Part shown: in pieces, positions 37,851-46,061 of the stretch
Numbering within the stretch: the stretch's first letter is position 1
Layout of the letters: every line of letters begins with the position of its first letter
Assembly (NCBI RefSeq): GCF_008039565.1
Contig: NZ_VDUX01000002.1
Location: 372,001 to 436,000, forward strand
Source of the DNA: Aeromicrobium terrae
GTDB taxonomy: Bacteria; Actinomycetota; Actinomycetes; Propionibacteriales; Nocardioidaceae
Length of the DNA: 64,000 nt
Direction of reading: 5' to 3'
Position numbers and translations under genes: made by a program
The notes under the pieces: generated by a model
Databases searched by the model: none
What the model was told of the DNA's origin: nothing
The model's input: only the letters and a program-made list of their open reading frames with translations

Positions 37851-40784
37851 GTGAATCTCTCCGGCCTGGCCCGCTTCGCCGTCACCCGTGTCCGCTGGGT
37901 GACCCTGGCGTGGGTCGTCGTCGTGCTGGCGCTGACGACGCTGGTGCCGACCCTCGAGGAGGTCGTCTCCCGCGACAGCACGCCGTTTGTGCCGTCGTCG
38001 GCCCCGTCCATCCGCAGCGAGCAGCAGATGGACGACACGTTCGGCAACGGGAAGAGCTCGAGCTACATCGTCGTCGTGGCCGAGCGCGACGGCGGGCTGA
38101 AGGCTTCCGACCGCGCCTACGTCGACGCCCTCCAGGACCGGCTGCGCCGCGACACCGAGCACGTGACCTACGTGCAGGACCTGGGCGACACGAAGGAGCT
38201 GCGCGACGCCCTCACCAGCCGGGACGGCGAGGCGCTCTACTTCCAGGTCGGCCTGCCCGGCGAGACGGGCGCGCCCACGTCCAACGCCCAGGTCGAGGCC
38301 GTCCGCGACGCCACCGATCACGACCGGCCGGCCGGTCTCGACGTCGCGGTCACCGGCGCCTCGGCCACGATCACCGACATGGTGAACGTGGTGGAGCACA
38401 ACATCCTCCGCATCACGATCGTCACCGTCGTGCTGATCGCGATCATCCTGTTCGTCATCTACCGCTCGGTCTCGATCACCGCGTTCGTGCTGTCGATCAT
38501 CGGGCTGTCGCTGCTCGCCGCCCGCGGCACGGTGGCGCTGCTCGGCCTGCACACGTTCTCGGTCTCGACGTTCACCGGCTCGTTCCTCACCGGCGTGGTG
38601 CTGGGCGCGACGACCGACTACGCGATCTTCCTGGTCAGCCGGTACCACGAGCACCGCCGCGCCGGCCTGGAGCCGCGGGAGGCGGCCACGGCGGCGTCGA
38701 GCAAGGTCTCGGCGGTCGTCATCGGCTCGGCGTTCACCGTCATGCTCGCCAACGCCTGCATGCTGCTGGCCGACGTCGGGCTGTTCCGCACGACCGGCCC
38801 GGCGATGGCGGTCGGCGTGGGCGCGGCGCTCGCCATCTCCATCACGCTGACCCCGGCCCTCCTCGGCCTGCTGGGCTCGCGCGGATACCTGGAGCAGAAG
38901 CGCTTCCCCCGCGACGAGCACGGCTGGCAGCGGACGGCCGAGCGCGTCGTCAACCGCCCCGTCCGAGCGCTCACGATCGGCCTGATCCCGCTGATCCTGC
39001 TGGCGGCGTTCGCCCCGGCCCTGCGGCCCAGCTTCGACGAGCGCAGCACCCAGCCGGACGACACCGAGAGCAACCACGGCTACCGGCTCATGGCCGCCCA
39101 CTTCCCGACCAACGAGGCGACGCCCGACTACCTCCTCGTCCGCGCCGACCACGACCTGCGGACGCCGGAGGACCTCGCGGCGCTCGAGCAGGCGTCGGCC
39201 GCGATGGCCCGCACTCCCGGCGTCGTGTCGGTCCGCGGGGTCACCCGGCCGCTCGGGACCACGATCACCGAGGCGTCGCTCGGGAAGCAGGCCGGCATCG
39301 TCGGCGACCGGCTGGCCGAGGCCAACGACGAGCTGGCCGGCGGCACCGACGGGGCGGAGGCCCTCGCGGACGGCGCCGGACGGCTGGCGTCCGGCGCCGG
39401 GTCCGCCGCCACCGGCGCGACGCAGCTGCTCGACGGCATCGACACGCTCCATGCCGGCGTCGAGCGGCTCGCGGACGGCAGCGACGACGCGGTCGGCGGG
39501 AGCGCGAAGCTCCGGTCCGGCGCCCAAGCGCTCGCGTCCGGGCTCGACAGCGCGATCAGCCAGACCCAGGTCGCCGTCGACGGCCTCGGCCTCGCGTACA
39601 CGGCGCTCAAGCGGAGCCTGACCTGCGGGATCGACCCGTACTGCAAGCAGGCCCGTGACGGCATCCGGCAGATCTACGAGGGCGAGCGCGACGAGCTGAT
39701 CCCCGGCCTCCGCAAGGCTGCGGCCGGGGCGCACCAGCTGGCCGACGGCAGTGCCGACCTCGACGCCGGTCTGCGCCGCATCCGCGACGGCCTGCGCGAC
39801 GCCGACGGCGGCGCCGCGCGCCTGGCGGCCGGCCAGCGCGACCTCAGCGACGGGCTGCAGGACCTGGCCGACGGCTCCGACCAGGTGAAGGGCGGCACCG
39901 ACAAGGTCGCGTCGTCGCTCGGCGAGCTGGAGTCCGGCCTGGACGAGGCCGCCACGTACCTCCAGCAGACCGGCGAGGCGACGAAAGGCACGTCGATGGG
40001 CGGCTTCTACCTGCCGCCGTCGGCGCTGAAGGACTCCCGGTTCCTGCTGTCGAGCGGGGCGTTCATCTCCGAGGACGGACGGACCGCCCGCCTGATCGTC
40101 CTCGGCGGCAGCGACGCGTTCGGCCGCGCCGCCGCGCACCGGGTCGGCGACGTCGTCGACGCGATGCACACCGGCCTGCGCGGCACGAGCCTGGAGGACG
40201 CCGACGTCTCGGCGACCGGCATGGCGCCGACCAACGCCGACATCGAGACGCTGTCCGCGCAGGACCTCCGCCTCGTCGCGGCCGTCGCGCTCCTGGCCGT
40301 CTTCCTCGTCCTGCTGCTCCTGCTCCGCAGCCTCGTCGCGGCCACGTTCCTGCTGGCCAGCGTCGCCCTCTCGTACGCAGCGGCGATCGGGCTGTCGGTG
40401 CTCACCTGGCAGCTGCTCTTCGACAAGCCGATCGAGTGGACCGTGCCCTGCATCGCGTTCGTGCTGCTCGTCGCCGTCGGCGCCGACTACAACCTGCTGC
40501 TGATGAAGCGGGTGCAGGAGGAGGCGCCCGACGGGTCCCGTGAGGGCATCGCGCGAGCGGTCGCGCTCACCGGCGGCGTGATCACCTCGGCGGGAGTCAT
40601 CTTCGCGGCGAGCATGTTCGCGTTCATGTCCGCGAGCGTCATCACGATCGTGCAGCTGGGCTTCGCGGTCGGCACCGGGTTGCTGCTCGACACGTTCGTC
40701 GTGCGGACGTTCGTGGTGCCCGCCGTGGCCGCCCTGCTCGGACCTCGGCTCTGGTGGCCGCGCCACCCGAGCGGCGCATACTAG
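37851..40784 (+). CDS. MMPL family RND transporter with long helical insert
   Basis: A 977-residue membrane protein with the two six-helix bundles of the MMPL group. The proton-relay Asp-Tyr pairs are seen in TM4 (GATTDYAIFLVSRYHEH) and TM10 (VAVGADYNLLLMKRVQEE). The second extracytoplasmic loop (about residues 480-700) is very long and built from seven-residue repeats of the type LADGAxx/LxxGxxx, with a C-x6-C pair (TCGIDPYC) in the middle. This suggests a long helical hairpin like that proposed for MmpL4/5. Lipid or siderophore export is typical. TACTCT lies six bases before GTG 37851. Confidence 0.92.
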   Translation: MNLSGLARFAVTRVRWVTLAWVVVVLALTTLVPTLEEVVSRDSTPFVPSSAPSIRSEQQMDDTFGNGKSSSYIVVVAERDGGLKASDRAYVDALQDRLRRDTEHVTYVQDLGDTKELRDALTSRDGEALYFQVGLPGETGAPTSNAQVEAVRDATDHDRPAGLDVAVTGASATITDMVNVVEHNILRITIVTVVLIAIILFVIYRSVSITAFVLSIIGLSLLAARGTVALLGLHTFSVSTFTGSFLTGVVLGATTDYAIFLVSRYHEHRRAGLEPREAATAASSKVSAVVIGSAFTVMLANACMLLADVGLFRTTGPAMAVGVGAALAISITLTPALLGLLGSRGYLEQKRFPRDEHGWQRTAERVVNRPVRALTIGLIPLILLAAFAPALRPSFDERSTQPDDTESNHGYRLMAAHFPTNEATPDYLLVRADHDLRTPEDLAALEQASAAMARTPGVVSVRGVTRPLGTTITEASLGKQAGIVGDRLAEANDELAGGTDGAEALADGAGRLASGAGSAATGATQLLDGIDTLHAGVERLADGSDDAVGGSAKLRSGAQALASGLDSAISQTQVAVDGLGLAYTALKRSLTCGIDPYCKQARDGIRQIYEGERDELIPGLRKAAAGAHQLADGSADLDAGLRRIRDGLRDADGGAARLAAGQRDLSDGLQDLADGSDQVKGGTDKVASSLGELESGLDEAATYLQQTGEATKGTSMGGFYLPPSALKDSRFLLSSGAFISEDGRTARLIVLGGSDAFGRAAAHRVGDVVDAMHTGLRGTSLEDADVSATGMAPTNADIETLSAQDLRLVAAVALLAVFLVLLLLLRSLVAATFLLASVALSYAAAIGLSVLTWQLLFDKPIEWTVPCIAFVLLVAVGADYNLLLMKRVQEEAPDGSREGIARAVALTGGVITSAGVIFAASMFAFMSASVITIVQLGFAVGTGLLLDTFVVRTFVVPAVAALLGPRLWWPRHPSGAY

Positions 40785-40789
40785 GGAGC

Positions 40790-41089
40790 ATGGTCTCCCT
40801 GAGCCGTCGGCTGACCGATCTCTCGATCGAGCAGGTGCAGCGGTGGGTGATGTCCCTGCTGGTGCTGGCGGTCGCCTCGTTCCCCATCGGGGCGCTCGCC
40901 GCGACGTCGATCGTGCTCGACCAGGACGGCCGTCAGGACAAGGCCGTGCTGATCGTGATCATGATGGCCGCGCTCGGCTGCGTCGCCGTCGGCATCGTGC
41001 GGAAGATCCACGAGCGGTCGCCGCTGTCCGCCTGGCTGATCGTCGGGATCGCGCCCGCGGTCACCACGGCGTTCTTCGTCCTCGGCTAG
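40790..41089 (+). CDS. Hypothetical membrane protein, 99 aa
   Basis: A 99-residue protein with three likely transmembrane helices (VMSLLVLAVASFPIGALAATS, AVLIVIMMAALGCVAVGIV, AWLIVGIAPAVTTAFFVLG). No family is recognised. The ATG at 40790 follows GGGAGC and is six bases after the MMPL stop, so it is probably cotranscribed. Its stop shares CTAG with the convergent pdxH gene. Confidence 0.75.
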   Translation: MVSLSRRLTDLSIEQVQRWVMSLLVLAVASFPIGALAATSIVLDQDGRQDKAVLIVIMMAALGCVAVGIVRKIHERSPLSAWLIVGIAPAVTTAFFVLG

Positions 41090-41718
41090 GGCTGGAGGCG
41101 CTCGCAGGTCCAGCCGGCGTCGGACCGGGAGTAGCGCAGCCGGTCGTGCAGGCGGTTCGGGCGGCCCTGCCAGAACTCCATGACGTCGAGCGCGATGCGG
41201 TAGCCGCCCCAGTCGTCCGGCCGCACCAACGCCTCCGCCGACGCCTCGGCGAAGCGCTGCTCCAGCGCGGTGCGGCTCTCGACCGGGCGGGACTGGTCCG
41301 ACGCGATGGCCGCCGCCCGCGCCCCCTCGGGCCGCGAGTCGAAGTAGCGGTCCGACTCCGCGGGGCCGACGCGCGAGACGCGACCCTCGATCCGCACCTG
41401 CCGCTGGAGCGGGTGCCACAGCAGCACGGCCGCCGCGCGCGGGTTGGTCTCGAGCTCGTCGCCCTTGCGCGAGGCGTAGTTGGTGTAGAACACGGCACCG
41501 TCGGCGTCCAGGGCCTTCAGCAGCACCAGCCGGACCGACGGGGCGCCGTCGGGCGTGGCCGTGGCCAGCGCCATCGCGTTCGGCTCGTGCAGCCCGGCCT
41601 CGATGGCCTGCGTCGTCCAGCGGCCGAGCAGAGCGACGGGGTCGTCGCCGGCGTCGCCCTCGTCGAGACCGGCGTCGGCGTACTCGGCGCGGATGGCGGC
41701 CAGGTCGGGGGACTCCAT
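41086..41718 (-). CDS. pdxH: Pyridoxamine 5'-phosphate oxidase PdxH
   Basis: A 210-residue FMN enzyme making pyridoxal 5'-phosphate from its 5'-phosphorylated amine or alcohol. NAMALATATPDGAPSVRLVLLKALDADGAVFYTNYASRKGDEL is the FMN- and substrate-binding region, and PDDWGGYRIALDVMEFWQGRPNRLHDRLRY the conserved C-terminus. TAGTCT (41730-41725) lies six bases before the ATG. It is divergent from the citrate synthase gene, a pairing common in actinobacteria. Confidence 0.96.
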   Translation of the reverse strand: MESPDLAAIRAEYADAGLDEGDAGDDPVALLGRWTTQAIEAGLHEPNAMALATATPDGAPSVRLVLLKALDADGAVFYTNYASRKGDELETNPRAAAVLLWHPLQRQVRIEGRVSRVGPAESDRYFDSRPEGARAAAIASDQSRPVESRTALEQRFAEASAEALVRPDDWGGYRIALDVMEFWQGRPNRLHDRLRYSRSDAGWTCERLQP

Positions 41719-41754
41719 GCTTGAAGACTAGGTGTGCAGGGCAGAATGGCGAAC

Positions 41755-42873
41755 ATGACTGATGGCGTAGAGGTGCACCACGGGCTCGAGGGAGTCGTCG
41801 CGTTCGCGAGCGAGATCGCCGAGCCCGACAAGGAAGGATCCGCGCTCCGGTACCGCGGCGTCGACATCGACGACCTCGTGGGTCGCGTGCCGTTCGAGAA
41901 GATCTGGGGCCTGCTCGTCGACGGCGAGTACGAGCCGGGTCTCCCGCCCGCCGAGCCGTACCCGATCCCGGTGCACTCCGGCGACATCCGCGCCGACGTG
42001 CAGAGCGCCATCGCACTGATGGCGCCGGTCTGGGGCCTGCGCCAGCTGTACGACATCTCCGACCCCGAAGAGGTCCGGCACGACCTTGCCCGCACGGCCG
42101 TCATGGTGCTGTCGTACGTCGCCCAGGCGGCCCGTGGTCTCGGCAAGCCGATGGTCCCGCAGGCCGATATCGACACCTGCGACACGATCATCGACCGCAT
42201 GCTCATGCGCTGGCGCGGTGAGGTGAACCCCGACCACGCCAAGGCCATCGACGCCTATCTGGTCTCCGCCGCCGAGCACGGCATGAACGCCTCCACGTTC
42301 ACCGCCCGCGTCATCGCCTCCACCGGCGCGGACGTCGCCGCCGCCCTCTCCGGTGCGGTCGGCGCCATGTCCGGACCGCTGCACGGCGGCGCGCCGTCCC
42401 GCGTGCTGCACATGATCGAGCAGGTCGAGAAGACCGGCGACGCCGAGGCGTACGTCAAGCAGGTGCTCGACTCCGGCGAGCGGCTGATGGGCTTCGGTCA
42501 CCGCGTCTACCGCGCCGAGGACCCGCGCGCCCGCACGCTGCGTCGTACGGCCCGTGAGCTCAAGGCGCCGCGTGCCGAGGTCGCCGAGGCGCTCGAGCAG
42601 GCCGCGCTGAAGGAGCTGCGCGAGCGTCGCCCGGACCGCGTCCTGGAGACGAACGTCGAGTTCTGGGCCGCCATCGTCCTCGACTTCGCCGAGGTCCCGT
42701 CCAACATGTTCACTGCGATGTTCACCTCCGCCCGCACCGCCGGCTGGAGCGCCCACATCCTCGAGCAGTACAAGACCGGCCGCCTGATCCGCCCGTCGGC
42801 GGTCTACACCGGCCCGTCCGAGCGCGCGGCCGACGAGGTCGCCGGCTGGAACCCCGCCTGGGCCACCTCCTGA
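41755..42873 (+). CDS. Citrate synthase (type 2, CitA-like)
   Basis: A 372-residue condensing enzyme joining oxaloacetate and acetyl-CoA (or a longer acyl-CoA). Catalytic parts are GPLHGGAPSRVLHMIEQ with the first histidine, MGFGHRVYRAEDPRAR with the second, and LDFAEVPSNMFTAMFTSAR with the aspartate region. The length and ending are close to mycobacterial CitA (373 residues). ATG 41755 is chosen because CAGAAT lies seven bases upstream; ATG 41746 and GTG 41734 are in frame. Given the methylmalonyl-CoA genes nearby, a 2-methylcitrate synthase role should be kept in mind. Confidence 0.93.
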   Translation: MTDGVEVHHGLEGVVAFASEIAEPDKEGSALRYRGVDIDDLVGRVPFEKIWGLLVDGEYEPGLPPAEPYPIPVHSGDIRADVQSAIALMAPVWGLRQLYDISDPEEVRHDLARTAVMVLSYVAQAARGLGKPMVPQADIDTCDTIIDRMLMRWRGEVNPDHAKAIDAYLVSAAEHGMNASTFTARVIASTGADVAAALSGAVGAMSGPLHGGAPSRVLHMIEQVEKTGDAEAYVKQVLDSGERLMGFGHRVYRAEDPRARTLRRTARELKAPRAEVAEALEQAALKELRERRPDRVLETNVEFWAAIVLDFAEVPSNMFTAMFTSARTAGWSAHILEQYKTGRLIRPSAVYTGPSERAADEVAGWNPAWATS

Positions 42874-42909
42874 GACGCAGCCGTTGACCGGCGGTCCTAG
42901 GTTGGGGAC

Positions 42910-43734
42910 ATGACTGTTCCCGCGCTCGAGCTGCACGACGGCACCTCCATCCCCCAGCTGGGCTTCGGGGTGTTCCAGGTGCCCCCGGAGGACACCGAGA
43001 AGGTCACCGCCCAGGCGCTCGAGGCCGGCTACCGGCACATCGACACCGCCCGGGCCTACCGCAACGAGCGCGGCGTCGGCGCCGCCATCGCCGCGTCCGG
43101 CCTCCCCCGCGACGACGTCTTCGTCACCACCAAGCTCTGGAACGACGACCAGGGCGCCGACTCGGCCGAGCGCGCGTTCGACGCCAGCCTGGAGCGGCTC
43201 GGCCTCGACGTCGTCGACCTCTACCTCATCCACTGGCCCGCCCCTCAGCGCGACCTCTACGTCGACACCTGGAAGGTCTTCGAGAAGCTGCGCGCCGACG
43301 GCCGCGTCCGCTCGATCGGCGTGTCCAACTTCCGGCTCGAGGACCTCCAGCGTCTTCTCGACCTGGGCCTCTCCGTGCCCTCGGTCAACCAGATCGAGCT
43401 GCACCCGTACCTCACGCAGCACGACCTGCGCGAGTTCCACGCCGCCCACGAGATCGCCACCGAGGCCTGGAGCCCGCTGGCGCAGGGCGCCGTGCTGGAC
43501 GACCCCGTGATCGTCGACGTGGCCAAGAGCCACGACGCCACGGCCGCTCAGGTCGTGCTCGCGTGGCACCTCGCCCTGGGCAACGTCGTGATCCCGAAGT
43601 CCGTCACCCCCGAGCGCATCGCCGAGAACTTCGGTGCGACGTCGCTCACACTCGACGACAGCGAGGTGGAGGCGATCACCGCCCTCGACCGCGGCGAACG
43701 CACCGGCCCGGATCCCGCCGTCTTCCCTGGTTAG
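42910..43734 (+). CDS. Aldo/keto reductase
   Basis: A 274-residue NADPH-dependent reductase of the AKR5-like group (2,5-diketo-D-gluconate reductase relatives). The tetrad is visible: Asp in GYRHIDTARAY, Tyr in the same helix, Lys in VTTKLW, His in LIHWP. The NADPH site reads VIPKSVTPERIAENF. TAGGTT (42898-42903) lies six bases before the ATG. A strong hairpin terminator follows the stop by six bases. The substrate is not known. Confidence 0.93.
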   Translation: MTVPALELHDGTSIPQLGFGVFQVPPEDTEKVTAQALEAGYRHIDTARAYRNERGVGAAIAASGLPRDDVFVTTKLWNDDQGADSAERAFDASLERLGLDVVDLYLIHWPAPQRDLYVDTWKVFEKLRADGRVRSIGVSNFRLEDLQRLLDLGLSVPSVNQIELHPYLTQHDLREFHAAHEIATEAWSPLAQGAVLDDPVIVDVAKSHDATAAQVVLAWHLALGNVVIPKSVTPERIAENFGATSLTLDDSEVEAITALDRGERTGPDPAVFPG

Positions 43735-43739
43735 CAGGG

Positions 43740-43770
43740 GAAGGGCCCGGCCGTGACGGCCGGGCCCTTC
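43740..43770 (+). terminator. Intrinsic-type hairpin after the aldo/keto reductase
   Basis: GAAGGGCCCGGCC and GGCCGGGCCCTTC form a perfect stem around GTGAC. The following bases (TGACTCCCTTTG) have only a weak T-run, as often in high-GC actinobacteria. Because the stem is symmetrical it could also stop reverse-strand transcripts. Confidence 0.85.
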
Positions 43771-43790
43771 TGACTCCCTTTGACATGAAT

Positions 43791-43817
43791 CTCGACCACC
43801 CCCCCGAGATGGTCGAG
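43791..43817. repeat. CTCGACCA palindrome
   Basis: CTCGACCA and TGGTCGAG pair across a C-rich centre. The arms match the CTCGACCACC part of the REP-type family also seen at 17947-18025. Confidence 0.5.
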
Positions 43818-43820
43818 CCC

Positions 43821-43915
43821 CACGTCTTGTCTGACCCTATCCCATGAGATAGTCATTTAGTACTAGATGGACCTAGTTATTGCGAGTTACTCCCTCACTG
43901 TGGCAAGGCCCATTG
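43821..43915. other. A+T-rich patch in a convergent gap
   Basis: Direct count gives 36 G+C in the 80 bases 43821-43900 (45%), in a window otherwise near 70%. It holds CTATC-N6-GATAG (43837-43852) and a TAGTACTA palindrome. No gene starts here: the genes on both sides end toward it. Its origin is unclear; a small RNA or a relic of inserted DNA are possibilities. Confidence 0.45.
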
Positions 43916-43944
43916 GGCGCGGGGGCACTCCCAGCCCCCGCGCC
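43916..43944 (-). terminator. Hairpin terminator of the serine protease gene
   Basis: GGCGCGGGGG and CCCCCGCGCC pair around a nine-base loop, three bases beyond the protease stop codon on the reverse strand. The T-run after the stem is weak. Confidence 0.75.
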
Positions 43945-43946
43945 AC

Positions 43947-44909
43947 CTACTTCTTCTGCATCGAGGAGTAGAGCGACTGCGCCACGGAGCCGAAGTACGG
44001 CCCGTAGAGCCATCGCTTCGCGCCGGCCCCGGTCACGTACCGGAAGCTGGAGACCGACGTGATCACGCCGGCTCCGGTGGACGGGTTGAAGTCGGCGAGC
44101 CACGGCCCGCCCGACGTGCCGCCCGACAGGTTGCAGTCGATGCCCTGATCGCCGCTGCCGCGTCGGTCCTGGATCACCGCGCCGCGACAGATGGCCAGCC
44201 GATTCCCGTCGTACAGCGACTCGGCCGGGTAGCCGAACACGTCGACGGAGCCGCCCCGCGGACGGTTGAACGCGATGCCCTGCGCGCCGACGGTGTCGGA
44301 CAGGGACTTCTTCTTGGCCTTGACCCGGATGTAGCCCACGTCGTAGGTGAGGTCGCCACGCGTGCGCCACTCCGTGGTGGTGGCGAGCTTCGTCGCGGCC
44401 CAGCGCCCGTACGGGGCCTTGCCGTCCTTGTACCCGGGGACGAAGACGACGTTCTTCGCGTAGCCGCCTGGACCCTTGTTGACGCAGTGCCCGGCGGTCT
44501 GGACGAGGTTCTCGTTCTTGGCGCGCACCGAGCTGCCGGAGCAGGCGAAGCCCGTGCCGCCGATCGTGAAGAACACGCGGCCGGTGGTGCGCACGACCGT
44601 GCCGCTGCCGTCGTAGAGGGCGCCCCGGTCGGCGCGCCCGCCGGAACCACCGAGGAGACCGCCCAGGAGTCCGCCGAGCAGCCCGCTGGACGCCGTGCGG
44701 GAGGTCAGGACCTGGACCGCACGCCGGAGCAGGTCGTCCGCGGGGCGGGCGGCGCGCATGCGGTCGGCCGTCCAGTACCGGGCCGCCGCGTCCTGCGCGG
44801 CCGCGCTCACCACGACGACATCGGGCCGGTCGGCCGCCGACGCCGGAGCGCCCAGGCCCAGGCTGGCGGCGGTGACGACGCCGAGGCCGACGGCGAGGAG
44901 GGACTTCAT
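43947..44909 (-). CDS. Secreted trypsin-like serine protease, first paralogue
   Basis: A 320-residue exported protease. The signal peptide ends at PASAA near residue 25, a propeptide-like region (about 26-95) contains a GLLGGLLGGLLGG stretch, and the S1-fold domain follows. The triad is visible: His in QTAGHCVN, Asp in LTYDVGYIRV, Ser in GGTSGGPW. Disulfide candidates are CSGSS...HC and CRG...CNLSG. It has GGAG before ATG 44909. The second paralogue lies 62 bases upstream on the same strand. Such enzymes often act as secreted digestive or cell-wall proteases; the substrate is unknown. Confidence 0.9.
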   Translation of the reverse strand: MKSLLAVGLGVVTAASLGLGAPASAADRPDVVVVSAAAQDAAARYWTADRMRAARPADDLLRRAVQVLTSRTASSGLLGGLLGGLLGGSGGRADRGALYDGSGTVVRTTGRVFFTIGGTGFACSGSSVRAKNENLVQTAGHCVNKGPGGYAKNVVFVPGYKDGKAPYGRWAATKLATTTEWRTRGDLTYDVGYIRVKAKKKSLSDTVGAQGIAFNRPRGGSVDVFGYPAESLYDGNRLAICRGAVIQDRRGSGDQGIDCNLSGGTSGGPWLADFNPSTGAGVITSVSSFRYVTGAGAKRWLYGPYFGSVAQSLYSSMQKK

Positions 44910-44971
44910 GGGAGATCTCCTGCGGGAGGGTTCGCGATGACCCATCGTAGGCCCTCCTCGCCGCCTAGGCG

Positions 44972-45973
44972 TCAGCCCTGTGCTGCGTTGTAGACCCCCT
45001 GGATGACGGAACCGAAGTACGGGCCGAACATCCGGTTCGCCTGCGGTCCGCCGTTGTACTTGAAGGAGTTCAGCGAGTTCAACGTCCCGACGCCGCTGGA
45101 CGTCGAGTAGTTGATGAACCAGGGACCGCCCGACGAGCCGCCGGTCATGTTGCAGACCATGCCCTGGTCGGAGCTGCCGCCCCAGGTGTCGGCGGCGACG
45201 ACGCCGTTGCACCAGGCGAGCCGCTGGCCGCTGTACGGCGAGGCAGCCGGGTAGCCGAACGAGTACATCGTGGCGCCGCGGGCGAGGTTGAACCCGACGC
45301 CCTGCGCGCCGACGGCAGCGGTGAGCGTGCGCCCACCGGAGGTGCCGACCTTGGCGTAGCCGATGTCGTAGTTCAGGTCACCGCTGTTGGCCCACTGCGA
45401 CGACGTGTACAGGTTCGTCGCGGCGAACTGGCCGTACGGCGCGGAGCCGTCGCGGTAGGCGGGGACGAACGTGAACTTCGTGGCGAAGGAGCCGGGGCCC
45501 TCGTTCAGGCAGTGCCCGGCGGTCTGCACCAGGCTCTGGTTGGCCGCGGTGGTCGAGCTGCCGGAGCAGACGTAGTCCGTGCCGCCGAGCGTGAAGAACA
45601 CCTTGCCCGTCGTGGCGACGACCTTGCCGCCGCCGGTGTAGTAGCCGCCGCCGTACGCCTTGTTCGGCTTGCTGGCGGGCGCCTTGGCGGCCGTGCCCTG
45701 GTGGATCACCGGCGACCCCTGGGCGACGGTGCGGCCGGCGTGGACCTTGCTGCGGTCGCGGACCAGCAGGCTGCCGTCCTTGGCCGCCTTCATCCGGCTG
45801 CTGGTCCAGTAGTCCTTGGCCTTCTCCTGCGCGGCCTTGCTCACCGTCGTGCTGACGGCCGACCCTGACTTCTCTGCTGCGGCATCGGACGACGCGGTGG
45901 CGCTGCCCACGGACAGGGCGAGCGCGATGGTGGCACCCACTCCTGTCGCCGAGACGAGAGCTCGTCTGAACAT
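44972..45973 (-). CDS. Secreted trypsin-like serine protease, second paralogue
   Basis: A 333-residue exported protease closely similar to its neighbour. Signal peptide (about 1-27, ending SATAS), a Lys/Ala-rich pro-region with KDYWTSSRMKAAK (the neighbour has ARYWTADRMRAAR), a GGGYYTGGGK linker, then the catalytic domain: His in QTAGHCLN, Asp in LNYDIGYAKV, Ser in GGSSGGPW. AAGGGGG lies before ATG 45973. The shared YWTxxRMKAA motif suggests a family-specific propeptide that folds or inhibits the enzyme. Probably a recent tandem duplication followed by divergence. Confidence 0.9.
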   Translation of the reverse strand: MFRRALVSATGVGATIALALSVGSATASSDAAAEKSGSAVSTTVSKAAQEKAKDYWTSSRMKAAKDGSLLVRDRSKVHAGRTVAQGSPVIHQGTAAKAPASKPNKAYGGGYYTGGGKVVATTGKVFFTLGGTDYVCSGSSTTAANQSLVQTAGHCLNEGPGSFATKFTFVPAYRDGSAPYGQFAATNLYTSSQWANSGDLNYDIGYAKVGTSGGRTLTAAVGAQGVGFNLARGATMYSFGYPAASPYSGQRLAWCNGVVAADTWGGSSDQGMVCNMTGGSSGGPWFINYSTSSGVGTLNSLNSFKYNGGPQANRMFGPYFGSVIQGVYNAAQG

Positions 45974-46020
45974 GCATTTCCCCCTTGATAGGCCGACGGG
46001 TCGTCGGCGTTGAGAGGAAC

Positions 46021-46061
46021 GTAGTTCGATGGAACTACCTCGGTCTAGTCCTTTCGGACTA
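46021..46061 (-). terminator. Two stacked hairpins at the end of meaB
   Basis: GTAGTTC-GATG-GAACTAC (46021-46038) and TAGTCC-TTTC-GGACTA (46046-46061) lie side by side; the second includes the meaB stop codon. Both have four-base loops. They probably end meaB transcription and separate it from the protease gene, whose promoter must lie between 45974 and about 46020. Confidence 0.6.

Noticed and set aside
37758-40766. Long reverse-strand extension of the MFS gene antisense to the MMPL gene
   Set aside because: The MMPL frame has full membrane topology and motifs; the MFS homology begins only at GTG 37757.
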